From Puffinus mauretanicus (Eukaryota > Chordata > Aves > Procellariiformes > Procellariidae), in contig JAJKFH010003599.1 in the NCBI GenBank assembly GCA_023333565.1, positions 992,001 to 1,056,000 of the forward strand: a DNA stretch of 64,000 bases. The letters are read 5' to 3'. This document shows, piece after piece, positions 21,884 through 34,658 of this stretch; positions within the stretch are counted from its first letter, which is position 1, and each line of letters starts with the position of its first letter. The notes beneath the pieces are model-generated. The model saw only the letters and a program-made list of their open reading frames with translations. It was not told where the DNA came from and ran no database searches. Made by a program: the position numbers and the translations under genes.

Positions 21884-24579
21884 CCTAAAGGCAGCACAGG
21901 CAGCAAAAGAAGCAAGCCCATGCTCTCACAGTGTCTTGACATATGATGGGACGCGAATATTTAAACAAATCCAACACACCAAATGACAGTCTCACATATA
22001 CCATTGTATGTACAGATGGCCAGTTACATAGCTGCCAGTTTCACTTTGGATTTTGCATGGGTTCTCGGTACTTTGAAGCCCTCAGCAGTTGGTGCATCTC
22101 CACAGGACCTCCACCCTCAGCAGTTCTCCTGGTCTGAAGAGCAGCTGACCCAGTCTTACCATCCAAGTTCAGCGCTTCCATTGCCTCTCTTGCAACAGTC
22201 TCACACCCAAGTTGCAAAGACACATCTGCAGTATTTGCATGATGCCAAGTGACTGCCCATAAATCATTCACATGCTACCCCTTGCCTTCCCTCTCCTTCC
22301 CTTGCCGCCCCTCCCCTCACTTTCTGTTGTTTGCTTCTGTTCTGAAATAACTTTCTATCGCAGAATGTCTTTACATCTGTGGTGGTCGTTACCTTTCCCC
22401 TTCTAGAGCTGATATGCCTTTATTGCCACCCTTCATAACTTAGAATGGCAGACAACTCAATAATATAAGATATTATTATATTCTACATACTTAAAAGAAA
22501 CCTTTGTTTTAAATTGAAAGATCCAATTTTAAGTCCAATATTTCATTATCACTGCTAAAAACTCTGCTTCTCCTTGGAAGAGAAATAAAACTTGAGAACT
22601 GGTTCTCCTCTTGCTGCGGAGGATTTGATTCTCTCCTAGTCTATATGTGATAGAGTTACTTATCCCTGTGTAGCCCAAATAGAAAATGGGTGGTATGCAA
22701 TGCTTATGAATGGTATACTATTATGATTGCAAGATCTATAGGAAGACCAGCTTTATTTCTGCATGGTATTAGTCTTTACACAAACAAACTATTGAGAATT
22801 AGTGCATCACCTTTTTCTTTACACCAAGTTTATGCTTTTATATTAAAATTACATCTGAATAGACAGCTGTGAGATCAAAATAAGGGGTTGAGTTTTTATG
22901 TGATGACTCTGAAAAGAGCAGTTCCTCATCTGAACGTAGCCCTTAGCATTAAGTCAGCACAACTCCCACCCAGAGCTCTTGGGACTGAGCTCAGCTGAGG
23001 TGAAGAAATGTGTCAGGGGGGCGCATGGACGGTAGTGGATGAGCATACGGATGCAGTACGAGCGGCCAGGCACAGTGCCGTGGATTTGCCGTGCGACTCT
23101 GAGTGTATCCATGCAGACCCTGATCCTCAGGGGGGCTTGGTGAGCACCCGAGCGCAGCCCTGCAAGATCCACCAGTGGCTGCTCCTGGCCCTGCCCCAGC
23201 ATCCCCGCGGGGCACGGGGCCGAGGGCAGCGCCTGGTCGTGCTTGTGGACCTGGCCAGGGCAGGTCCCACCACTGGGGATGGGAGGGTATAATTCCCATT
23301 GATTCCTAAGGCAGTAAGGTACCAACATAAATACGGTGATAACAATCTCCGTCCTCATGGAGGTGAGGCAAGGATTGGTGTTACGAAGGCTTTCAGACAC
23401 TGGTAAAAGATACACTCGATGCATGCAACAAGATAAGGACTGTATGTAGATTGCACGTAAATCTATCTTTTTTTAGACTAACTAATACAAATGGGGTAAA
23501 AATTGGCAAGCAGTCAGGCACGCGAGCACACCTTCCTTCTCCATAAGCCCGCAAGCTTGCTCTTGCTTACGATTTTAGACCAACCGTGCTGCAATCCTAC
23601 CACCGATCTATACAGAAATTAATTTGAATCAGTGTGGTATTCAGTGGATGACTACAACTTAAATTTCAAAGAAATGTATGGCAGTAAGGATGGAGTTGTG
23701 GTTTAAGCGCTCTGGAGATGCAGGTTTATTTCTTTACAGCATCCTGAGTATCACAGGGCGTGCTGCCGAGTGATGCAGCTTTCCAGCTCCTAAGATAAAG
23801 ATGCTCTTTCACAGATACGAAGTTGGAATATGGCGGTGATTTGACATTTTGTGATTTTCTAAAATGTGTCCCTTGGATTTAATACTCTATGTGGATATCA
23901 AACCACAGACCTAGATAAGAAAGAGACTTGAAGGAAGAAAAACAAGGTAGAGTGTATCGAAAGTCCAATTGAGTCCAATTCACACAAGCCTTGTAAGATT
24001 TAGAGGGAGAAGGTAAAAATATCAATCCCATATTTCCTAGATTTTTGTGATGAATCTGTGAAGATTTTTAAGCCATAAAGGACTCTCTGTCAAACTTCTG
24101 ACACTTTGGAGATTTCTTTTCACGAAATGGCAAACTTTGTACAGTCTGCTTACAGTATTATAGTGAGGACACACTCAAGTAGAGGGAAATAGAAAAGTTG
24201 TTACTTTGACTTTGGAGTCTGTCTAAAGTTCCCAGGGATTCAAAGAAAGCGGACGATCAAGCAGTTCCCTCCACTGGAGTAGCCTTGGCCACCTGGAATA
24301 TATCCTGTGACAGTGTGACATTGCTCCGGGTTACTTCGGTAATCCAATAGATGTGAATTCAACCCTGGGGAAATAGAACTGTGCAAAAATGTTATTATAG
24401 GCTTATAAAAACCATACTTTCTTAATATTCCACTGCTTTCCCAAGAGAAATATATTACCTTGGGGACTGAAATGGGTGTGTATTTGCTACATCCATCGTT
24501 ACAATACATGTAATCTACTGCCACTTCTACCTACAAGTACAGGACGCTAGACTCTGAGGTCCTCTCACTGTAGCAACTC

Positions 24580-24780
24580 CGGTGAAATCAGAGTACTTAT
24601 GTCAAACAAAATCCGCATGGGTTTAGATGAGAATCAGAGCCATTAAAACAATTTTATTTTAGTATTATTCCTGCTCTTTACCTCACACATAGGTCCACAC
24701 TTCATCTTTTCATAGAGATGTGTTGGCTGCAGTAGACCTACACCAATTTACACTAGCCAAGGACTGGAATATATGTGTTT
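24580..24780. repeat. Remnant of an ancient amniote interspersed repeat
   Basis: Fragments such as 'aactccggtgaaatcagag' (near 24576) and 'cctacaccaatttacacta' (near 24739) resemble a repeat very common in bird, turtle and crocodile DNA. Its themes are 'aactccattgaagtcaatgg' and 'tttacaccagctga'. Identification is from memory of that pattern; the boundaries and family name are uncertain. Confidence 0.4.
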
Positions 24781-25401
24781 AAAACTGCCAAAAAGTCCTG
24801 GAATGGAATATGTCAGCAGGAACATGCTTTCATAGGATAAGGACTGTTCTTCACCCTTCCAGCAAAGAAATGCAAATCAAAATCATTCAATCACCCTGAA
24901 GAGCCTTACAAAATGACTGCCATCATCCCTGTTGCTTGTAGACAGACCTTAAGATTGACAACGCCCTCTTGTTTCATGGTAGCTCTCACCTGCCCTATCC
25001 TTCAGCGGTGGAGGTAGATCAGCAACCTTCCCCTATGGGAATTACTTTGGGGATTCCTCCAAAACCACGCTTCCTTGGAAAATCAATCAGGATTTTTCAA
25101 TAAAGCTATTTTTCTTCAGAAAATGTTGATATTTTAACATTGGTGACCCACAGTCAAAAGAAGAAAACCACTCCTGTCTCTGCCACCTTTTTCTGCCCCA
25201 ACAACCCAAGCTTAGGGAGTTTGCAGGTTAAGACACTTTCTGAGAACTGAGACATTAAGGTGAACATCTCTACTCTGTGGCACTAACCAACCAGCTCTTG
25301 GTCATTTGGGCGTGACTGAGTCTCACTTTCTGATTTCTTGTGTACAAAAACATTAAAGTCTATTTCATTCTGACATGGAGTGGAAAATGGTTGAAATCTC
25401 C

Positions 25402-26242
25402 TGTCTCGGGTGTGCGTGGCAACCTGTTGGCAGCAGGGAGCTGCAGGGGTGGCTTCTGTGAGGAGAGGCCGGGGCTGCCCCCGGGACCAGCCAGCTCCAA
25501 CTGACACATCGCAGGGCAGAGCTGAGCCCCTCGGCCGAGATGGTGGTGCCTCTGAACTCAGCAGAGGAGTCAGGCGCTTCTGTGAAAACGTATTTAATAA
25601 AAAGAGTGGTAATAGCTGAGAGAGAGGGAACAGCAAGGCCAGAGGAGTAAGAGGCACTGCATGGCAGAGCTGGTGACACCCCCCAAAGCACATGGATAAC
25701 CCATGCCAGAGCAGGTACACCCCCAAAGAGACTGCAGCCCATGGAGGACCCATGCCAGAGGATAGAAAAAGAGTGAGAAGGAAGGAGCAGCGAAAGAAAA
25801 GAGTGAGAAACAACAAGTGGCAGAAAGAAACCACTGCGCCCTGACCCCAAGCCCCTGTCCCACCCATCGCCTCACCAAAGGGAGTGAGCGCAACCTGCAG
25901 CGATAACAAGGGGAGGGGAGACCAGGAAGGGAGAGGAGAGGTGTCTGGAGTGAAGCTGAGCAGAGGAAGAGTGGTTTCCCTAAGTAGTTAAATGTTTGTC
26001 ATCTTTGTTTCCCAATATCTAAATCAGTAATTAAATGTTTATGTTAATTGGCAATAAATTAAAATCTTTTCCCGAGTCCAGTCTGTTTTGCCTACAACAG
26101 TAATTGTGGGCAACAGTAAGTGATCTACATGTCCTTACCTCAACCCACACCTTTTCTCACTTTCATTCTTCCTATTGTCTCCCCTTCCCGCTGGGGAGGG
26201 CGAGCGAGTGGCTGGGTGTGTGGCTGGGGCCAACCCACCACA
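25402..26242 (+). mobile_element. Second solo LTR of an avian endogenous retrovirus (about 841 bp)
   Basis: The 3' end (about 26140-26242) parallels the end of the LTR at 15460-16010: both have 'ctcaacccac', a pyrimidine-rich 'ttttctc' run, a 'gagcgagtggctg'-type block, a 'gctggggc/t' block and a final CA. The 5' two thirds differ: a GC-rich 'gaggccggggctgcccc' segment, purine-rich repeats with two 'cccatgccagag' copies, and AATAAA at 26053-26058. A 5-bp duplication with one mismatch (TCTCC 25397-25401, TCCCC 26243-26247) supports TG...CA ends, but the 5' boundary is less certain than for the first LTR. No internal retroviral genes flank it. Minus-strand frames of 161 and 208 codons inside it (25365-25909) are chance frames in LTR DNA. 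Confidence 0.75.
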
Positions 26243-26249
26243 TCCCCAA

Positions 26250-29200
26250 AACATCTGTGGCACAAGAAAATCATCTCCTGTCCTCTCTGACCGGTGGGTA
26301 GCTGTGGGGATCATGAAGCGTTTGAAAAGGCTGCCTGACACAGCCATGAAGTCTCACCGTCAGGGTTTTTAAGGATCCGTGAGTGAACTATCTGCCAGGA
26401 ATGACATTGTAACCTGGGTGAGGTAGGAGAATAGATGAAGTGATCCTATTTCCTATGACCATATGGCTTAGACTCCTGTGTTTCTACCAGAAACACAGAT
26501 CTGATCATTCAAAAATGACAAATGAGAGATATCTACTTTCATGTTTATGAACACCCACAAATGGATAGTTTTGCTTTTATCATGAACAAACGCCTTCAAA
26601 ATTTGGTTTTCAAATAATGTCACATTTATTTCATTATACCTTCTATAAGAAGAATTCACGGGTGCTTTTTCACAGTATTAAATAGCACTGGAACAAAGTG
26701 ATCGCTCAGGAGTATTGGTGTGAATCTTCTCTCACCGCTCCGTCAGCAGCACTGCAGACACCGCATGGCTGAGTGCTCCCTGGAGCGCCAGCAGGAGTTA
26801 ACCAGAGTAGGACGATTCAGGCAGAAGTCCAAGGATGATACCGAGGAAAGGAAAAATACAACTTTGTTGGGTTTGTTTGTTTTGCTCATTCCTAAAGGTG
26901 TACATTGGCCATCCAAGAGAAAAAGAATGGCAGTTGTTGTTCTTCCCATGTTGGCCAGCCAGAATATTCTGGACTTTTCCTCCAAGCTGGTATGGATAAG
27001 GCAGCTTAGCTTCTAAAAACCTCTTACCATATGTAGCCTCTGGGCATAGTCTGTTGCTCTTTGCAGCTTGGACCACGCTGTTGGAGTGAGGTCACTGCAG
27101 ACTTAATGTGATGTGGTCCTGATGTATAAGTGTAACTGTGTGGTGCTAAAAACAACTACTAATGATCTTGGAAGAAGAATAACTTGTTGCCTTTTTCCAA
27201 ATAAGGAGAGCAAAAAAATCAATACAAAATGAAAAAAAACCTACGTTTGAAATATTCCTGTCAGTAACTATTCTCAAAAATATCCACTGGAGGAGGTAGG
27301 AGGATAGGAAGTGTTCAGAATTTTTTTGGTCTACCATATTTTTTATCATAATAATTCGCATGAGTCTATCAATGGTGTATCTGCACAGGGAGCATCAGCC
27401 AGTCATTGGTAACTGATGCTGCTCCTTAGAGTCCTAAACAGCTGGGGACTTGCAACTAGGGAACTGAGGATAGCTGTCACAGATGAACCTGTGATATTAT
27501 TGAGAGCATTTCTCCATGCTGTATAAGTTCTTAAGCCACTTAGGGTTGGTGTTTTTTTTGGTTGGGTTTTTTCCCCACAGAAATCATTATTTTGAAATGT
27601 TCCTGCCTCATTTAACAGCAATTACGGCTAATATATATCCATGGCGTAATATTATAATGTAAATTTAGCTTAACTGCATGATGATGCAGGGATTTACCAG
27701 TGTTGCTGAAAGCGTGGGAATCCACATTAAGCTGTGAAGGTAAGATCCTACACTTTGTCTATAATAAAGCAAAAGGGCTCCTGAGACCTTCCACCTTACC
27801 CTCCAGCCATGCCCTGCCTTGTAAAAGCTGGGTAAACCACAGTGTGTAACTGATCTGGTCAAAAATGGGATTCCTGCTGCCAAGCGGTGGCAGGACCATC
27901 GGAGGCAGCACCTACATTTTTGACTAAAAGATCCCATGTGTAAAGTAGAGAGAAAGTACTGGAGTCCAGCAAGAGCCATGCTGACCTCCTGTCGGTTTAG
28001 GATGTTTGCAGACTAATAAAGCCTAGCACAGCTCTGAAAAAAAATGTATCTTTGATGCTATTTCAGCTCACAACTCAACATTTTCTTTCTCCCACCCTGA
28101 CGGCCTCCCCACACCCTGTCCCGGGACCGCAAGGGCCCCGAGGGGTGCGGGATGTGAACAAGCACACTCCGGCCGGATCTGTCACGCTGCAGCGTGGTAT
28201 GTGACTGCTGTGCACACAGGTCCCTGGCCCTGCAAGGAGGCTGGTGACAAGCACAAACGCAAGGGATGGCCGAGCCCCACCAGAGGTGCCAGGCTGGCAC
28301 CATGTGGCCCTGCCCTGTGCAGGGATGGGGCTGACCGAGCTCCACGTGCTCCCAGCAGAGGGGTACCCTGGCTCTATCACTGGCTTCAAACACACCGGCA
28401 GGGAGGAAAACACCCTACATGTTTTCTTTTTCAAAGGAGAATTGCTGCAAAAAGCGTGACATGAGAGATAAAGGCAGGGGAGGAGAGGGGAGCGTGTTGT
28501 ATCACTCTATTTTCGCCCATGAGATTAGGAAACTGCGGGTTTGCCTTTTTCTCCCTAAAGAACCTTTTGCCATTGCCCAGGTGCACTCAAGGAAAGGGGC
28601 CAAAGCAGCAGCAAGCCAAGGCATCAGCGCCAGGCAGACTGCAAGGTATGGTAAACCCGATTTTAATTGAAGGGGGGCCTCTTGCCCATATCATTGAGAT
28701 CTATAATGCCCAGACATTAGGTCACCCTGGTCTCTCTTACGAAAAAGCGTGTGTTCAAGGAAAGCAGATTGTCTTGGCTGTCAGTTCCTGATTTAGCCCC
28801 TATTCAGTATTTTCTATTTGAATTTGGCTACCATAGCCAAACCCTGCTTGGATGATTGACATTTTTATAAGAGACTAGCAAATAGCAGATGACAAATGAT
28901 TTACATCTCCTGCAGATTTATGAAGCTTTGGATTTATAAACATTTTCATGACTATGCCACAGCTATCTAAATGTTTCCAAACAAAGAGAAACAGAAGCTC
29001 CAGAGGAGTGAATACCTCAGTATTAGTTGGTTATTCCAGAAACTGGAGTTTTGTTATGGAACCAGCTCCAACACTTGACCTGTCTTTTACCCTTTGCTCC
29101 ATCCCTTTCACTTCCATTGCCCACTTCTCATCGTTTATCCTCTTGCTCGCCCATGTGCTTTCACCCTTATGAGTTTTAATTCAAGTGTGCAGAGGTTTTT

Positions 29201-32200
29201 CATGTTATGTTGATTTCTAAGACTTTTGGAAAGCTTAAGGATACTGTTTTTGAAAAGCCTGGAATATGAAAGCAACCTATGCAGTTACAGCCTGTGACTT
29301 GCAATGAAATGCGGGTACTTCACTTTCCGTGGGACAGCCTGTTGTACCCATTCTCTCCTCCCAGTGCATTACTGATAAACATGTGCTCACACAGCAAAAA
29401 AATTAAATAAATCTGTTTACTTAGACACCGAGCTGCACCAGCATGATAGTATTGCTCAGTATCTGCAGTCCAGAAAATACCTTCCTGCAGCAACTGCTTG
29501 AATACTGTCAGACTTTGCAAAGCCACCACCCCCACCCAAAACTCCCCATCACACGGCTCAATATTCCCCTTGCCAACTCCATTGCATGTCTACTATAAAA
29601 TGTCCTTGGCCAGCCAGTTCCAAGTTTTGGACAAATGGGTAGGCTTGGTGTGGTGGCACAAAAGATGCCAGCTGAGGTTGACTTTCCTGAATGCAAAGCC
29701 TTAAGCATGGTGCTGCAGCAGTAGTCATGACCTATTTCCATTTAAACACCGACCTCCCATAACCTTCCTTTTGGAAGTTCTTTGTTCACTTAATTAACTG
29801 TAAGCCTCTCTTTTCATATTACCTTGTCCCTCTGCTAATCTAATTCACTGCAACCTCCTCGAAACAATGTGGTTGGCTTCATCATTGAAATTCATGAGTG
29901 AACTTTTAATCTCATTTAGTGGTCAAAATGGGAGCACAGAGGTGCCAGCATGGAAATTCTCCAGAGCTGGTATAATGCAATTGCAGCTCATTGCTCAGGT
30001 GTAGAAAGCGTCAGGGTATTTTCTGAGGTGCCCCTAAGGCATGCCAGCCTTTTCTGCCCCAGGACCATGCCCTCACTAAGCTCCTGAAGTTCTAGTCCAG
30101 CCGAGACTGTGCTCCCAGTACAGGTGCTAGGACTGAGTCTTTTCACTGGCTTTATTGTAGGACCCTATGGTTATAGTCACCAAAATCTAAGTAAGATCTC
30201 AGATTAACATCTGGCAGGAGCCTCTTGCGCCATGCTGAATTCTTGGAAATACACTTCCACCCAAAGCAAACAAATCCCCCTTCAGACAGCTGCAAGGCTC
30301 TGTGTGAATGCCCTGTTTGGAAGCAGGCTGTGGGATGAAGAAGGGGTTGAAATCGTTGGCCATCATTTTATTCTGGTCACGCAATTCTGCAAGACCTTCC
30401 CTCACGCTGCCCTGGCTGCCACTGGGAACCACCTTCTCGTTCGAACGTGTGAGCCAAAGCCTGAAGAGGGTTGCTGCGAGAAAGGTAAAGTGTTCATCCC
30501 ACTACACATGAAAGAAATCACCAGGGACCTTGCTTCTAGAGCCTGACCTGCCCACCGTCATCATTTTAGAATTTCCCTGATCAGCCGCGAACGAGCACCC
30601 TGATGCTGAGGAATACATCCAGGCACATCAGTGAGTGCCACATTAGTAGCAATTTCTGCTCAGAGCTCCCCATTTTCTCCTCAACTAAAAATTGAGATCA
30701 GGACCAGCTAAAATAAGCTTTTCAAAAGGTCCTTTCTGGAGAGAGGAATACCTGTCTTTCGGAACTATTCTTTTCTATATATCCACACAAGGAGGAAGGA
30801 ATGAGTTACTGAAGTGCATGTGTGTATGTGCACATATGCATACACATATACATGCATAGTAAAGAGATTTTGTTTTGAAACAGCAGTGAGGCACATTTGG
30901 CAACACATAAATTAAAGGCAAGGAGCTCTATTAGGCGGGAGAGCCAGAAGAGAGACCTGCAGGGAAACATTGGTCTCTCATTTGAGTAAGAGAGTCTGCT
31001 GATTGCTGAAAGCAGCTTTCTCGCTCTTTCTCTTCTAACACAACATTTTCTGTCTTTAAAGGCAAGCTGTTCCCCACAAGGACTTGCTGAAAGGGTAAAA
31101 CTGTGAGGGAAGCATTCTCCCTGCAGCAATGCTGCTGGAGCCTAATAACCTTAACCGACCTTAGGTGTCTCCATGCTCTAGCTCTGTATCTCCTCTTAGC
31201 TCATTCTGCAAGAGCTACTTAACCTAATTACAGAGGAGAAGACACCTCAAGACTGTGGCAGGCGACAAGTGGGGGAGGGTGGACAACGCATGCTTTCGTC
31301 ATGTGTCCTCACGCATGATTTGTACAGGATGAAAAACATTCCCTCTTCCCTTAAAAAAAGGATAAGCTCCACCTATGCGAGCACGGGAGAGACAAGCCAG
31401 GAAAGCCGTGCCCCGCCGTGCAGCTGGGCTGCGCTTCCCGGCAGGCTGTTCTCCCGCATCGCCCAGGGCTCTGGCACTGCTGCGTCCGACGCTGGGGACA
31501 AATTATGTGTCACGTGTAGCTCTGCCTCTGCAAGGACTGCACCGTCCCCTGCTCTTCCTACGGGTGGAGTCCAAAGGCAAGCCGTGAAAACGAGTAGCGG
31601 ATCGCTATGAATTTCCTGCATGGAGATCTTGGTGGCAATAGGACTGTTGAGCTGGAGGCAATGTGACAGCTGTGGAAAACAGTAAATGATTACACGAAGA
31701 GCGAGCAGTTTTGTCTTTAATTTTTGCAACAGAAAAACAAGCGGGGCATCTGTGAAATAAGCCTGGCAAAGTTTTCTCCCCTGTTTTTTTCTTGAGTTGC
31801 CTGTGGAACTTCATGAGAGCTGGAGATAGGGTGAAATAAAGTGTTTCAGTAGTGCTTTAGAAAATTCTTGCTATATAAGAAAAGAAAAAAAAATACCTAA
31901 AAAGAGGCAAATCTTTCCTTAGGTCATATACATGCCTGTAACTTTCAGTAATTGAAAAGAAACTTCTTCAAATGGTGACTTAAGCAAAAGTAAAAATTCT
32001 CCACAATTTCTAAAATGCTTATTTTAGTCATTTGGGGAAAAATATCATAAATAGAGGGGCAGTAAGAGTCAGTATGATAATAGCACTATTCCAGACATTT
32101 CTGAAAGCAGATCATCGATGAATGGTACAAAATACGACCACTGAGGACTAAGCCAGGCTGCCGGGCTGTTTTCTGACAAGACGCATACACGTAATTTGCA

Positions 32201-33740
32201 TTCCTGTCTTTTGCAGGAAAAGTGTGGTGAACTACTTCAGCCATTGCTGCCCATTGCAGTTTTGAGGGTTACAGGAAGAGAGAAGGATGGTTTTTCTGCT
32301 GGAAGACGAAGGGGATCCTGCCACAGGCTTCTTCCCAGTTCTTGTGTAAGGAGAGCTGCAAATAGTTTTTCACGGCAACACATGGAGCGGTTCAGCAGCA
32401 GAAATCGTGCCACCTTGCCGGGTAGAAAGGAGCCATGCAGTGCTCAATGGGAATAACAGTGCTGCTCTCCCAGCCTTTTGTCGTGCCACCTCAGGTCGCT
32501 AGCACAGCAGGGAAGGCAGGCTTGCCCTTTCTCTGCACCGCGCCTGGTGTAACAGGCTCCGGAGACCGATGGGGACAGAATAAGGACACAACAGCTCTCC
32601 AGATTTGCTCACATTCTCACTTGGAGCCGAACCAAGCCTCCCAAGTGTTTATTTGTGAAATGGACGTTTTTCAGTACGGCTGTTTTCAGAACAAACACCT
32701 CTGCTTTGCAACTGAACTGCTGGATGCCATCTCTCACGCAACCTCCTCTTGCCCCAGGCAGTCCTGCCCGGGGAGCCCCACACACGGTACACCCCTTCTC
32801 GCTGAAACCTGGATGGCACCACAACATGCTGCACTGATAAAAGACTTTGGCTCCAATAAACCTGCAAACTGTGACACATTTGCATTTCTCAAAAAAAGTC
32901 CTAGCTAGCTGTAATCCTAAGCTGAGGTGTGACCTCCAGGCACCGTACAGTACAAATAATAGGAACAACAGCACGTCTGATTATTATATAGCAGAGAGTG
33001 GAAAGGACAGCAAGAGTGTATGAGTCAATAACATGAGTCCTGACCACACCACAGAGTGCTTAACGAGGAGATTTGACTGCATTGCAAAGTGATGCCTATA
33101 GGAAGCTTTATATTAATTCCCCTGGGATAGCATCTCTTCCACAACATCTGCTTTTCAGATCTGGCTTATCCTCAACCTCCCGAAAAAGTGTGTAAATCAC
33201 CAAATAAGCAGAATGGGATTTCTGAAGCAAGCAGTAAGCAATGGTTTTGGGCAGCTTAACTCTTCCAAGTTGATTTGATCTGCAAAACCCTACAGGCGTG
33301 AAAGCAGATCTGGGAGGACCCCAAGGTCTTGGTGAGCGCTTTTGTCACTGCCGTCAGCAGCCCCAAGGGTGCAGGGACATCTCTGCAGGGCGGGAGGTCA
33401 GGAAGAGAAGTGGACTCTGAAATGTCAAATAGGTAGGAGAAAGACTCAAATAAAGGGAAAAGCCTGTCTCCTCCTTAGTTTGTCAGTGTAAATGACACAG
33501 AATCACTCCAACCACAAACACCATTGAGGGAAATAGCACCCATCACGTAAGATTTGCTACTGACAAATATATTCCATCACCCGTACGCCTTGAGACTGTC
33601 TCCTTCAAAGAGGCAGAAAATGTAGAGATCTGTTCATACAGCCCAAATTTCAAAACCTGACTTCTGTGGCTACGGGAGTGCCCCGGCACGAACCCACTCA
33701 GTCCCACACCGTGCTTTTTGTCGGAGGGTTTTACTGAAAT
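26250..33740. other. Gene-free stretch, no recognised gene
   Basis: Unique-looking DNA with a GC-rich pocket at 28080-28400. Within it, ccaccagaggtg (28277-28288) is a weak CTCF-core match, 10 of 12. A 45-bp alternating purine/pyrimidine tract is at 30814-30858, and a moderately GC-rich patch is at 31380-31610. The segment 28660-28760 is AT-rich with an enhancer-like look, but I cannot support a call. Frames at 30232-30546 and 32435-32908 have no recognisable domain. Confidence 0.55.
30814..30858. repeat. 45-bp perfect alternating purine/pyrimidine tract
   Basis: Every base from 30814 to 30858 alternates purine and pyrimidine (GT, GC, AT and AC steps). The tract contains the 12-bp palindrome tatgtgcacata. 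Such tracts can flip to left-handed Z-DNA or extrude a cruciform under negative supercoiling. It looks like a decayed TG/CA microsatellite that kept its alternation. Confidence 0.85.
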
Positions 33741-33742
33741 TC

Positions 33743-33995
33743 TATAAAATTCTGGCTGTTGTTTAAGCATGCCCGCTCCGGAGCGGGGTTTGAGAAAGCC
33801 CCGATCACATTTACGACTTGGAGCTTGATACAGTTCACAGCGGGAATTTTCTGGCTGAGGGCGTTGGAAGGCATCGCCCTGCCAAAACTGCCGCCGCCGC
33901 GTTTCCCCCCGCCCCCTTCACGCAGGTTGCGGGTGCCCTGACCTCTGCTGGCACCAGCGGGCAGCGACACGGCTTCGCCTGACGGTCGGTGTTAA
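33743..33995 (+). promoter_or_regulatory. TATA box, 16-bp CpG palindrome and short GC-rich island
   Basis: TATAAAA at 33743-33749 is followed 22 bp on by cccgctccggagcggg, a perfect 16-bp palindrome (33772-33787). About 200 bp of CpG-rich sequence then follow, with GCC-triplet runs (about 33891-33912). A start site about 25-30 bp beyond the TATA box would fall inside the palindrome. One 16-bp palindrome is expected about once by chance in 64 kb, so the co-location with the TATA box and island is the only reason to list it. No ORF downstream looks real. Confidence 0.28.
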
Positions 33996-34642
33996 AAAGA
34001 CCAGGAACAGAAAAGCATCAGTACCTGTATGAGCGTGCACATGTCAGTGTAGGTAAAAAAACTTCTAAGCAGTTGAGTGAATGTAAAGCTGCCTGAATAG
34101 CTAATTTTTTTTGAAATGGCAAAGCAAAAAAAAAAATCAGGAAAATAATTTTTCTGTGAACTCAAAAGGGAAGTGTTTTGGTACCCTTTTGGTTCCAAAA
34201 CAAATTGAGATAACATAAATTTAAAAAAAAAAAACAAACCACAATTTTCCTTTTTTTTTTAACCCCTCTTTAGTTATTTTTATGGGTAATTATTTGAAAG
34301 GATAATTTGAGCTTTTTCTAGTTTTGTTGAGAAAAAATTGTCTGATCTGACTGGAAATGCCCTACATGATTCTGTTACACACACTTTCAAAAATTCACTT
34401 TTGTCCAAAAACTTTCACCAGCTTTCAGAAAACAGCCCAGAAAACATGCTTTAAATAAATAACTGTTGGTTAGGCAGTCAGAGTTTCATAGGGCGGTTTA
34501 TTAATATTGTTCTATAGGAAAAAGTGTCCCCAGAGGAAGTAAGCTCTGCCTGGCCATCATGCTCCCTCTCTGATTGCATTCAATATTATATTTGGCGTGA
34601 AATTACCGAGCGTATTAGACTGGAGATTAACTAAATCAAGTT

Positions 34643-34658
34643 AAAAAAAAAAAAAAAA
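34643..34658. repeat. Poly(A) run of 16
   Basis: Sixteen consecutive A residues. No adjoining retrotransposon body is visible, so I read it as a simple repeat. Confidence 0.85.

Larger units (their letters stand above)
16015..25400. other. Gene-free stretch, no recognised gene
   Basis: Mixed-composition unique sequence. Short tandem repeats lie at 19570-19610, 21626-21658 and 21860-21883. GC-richer pockets at 19860-20440 and 22990-23290 carry overlapping frames on both strands without recognisable domains. An ancient-repeat remnant is at 24580-24780. The run 16440-16700 has the patchy look of an old degraded repeat, but I could not name it. I see no convincing exon. Confidence 0.55.

Noticed and set aside
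25283..25909. 208- and 161-codon minus-strand frames
   Set aside because: They lie inside the second LTR, antisense to it, and their hydrophobic or Pro-rich look follows from its purine-rich + strand.
28277..28288. CTCF-like core ccaccagaggtg
   Set aside because: Only 10 of 12 core positions match, and no flanking-motif support was seen; many such matches occur by chance.
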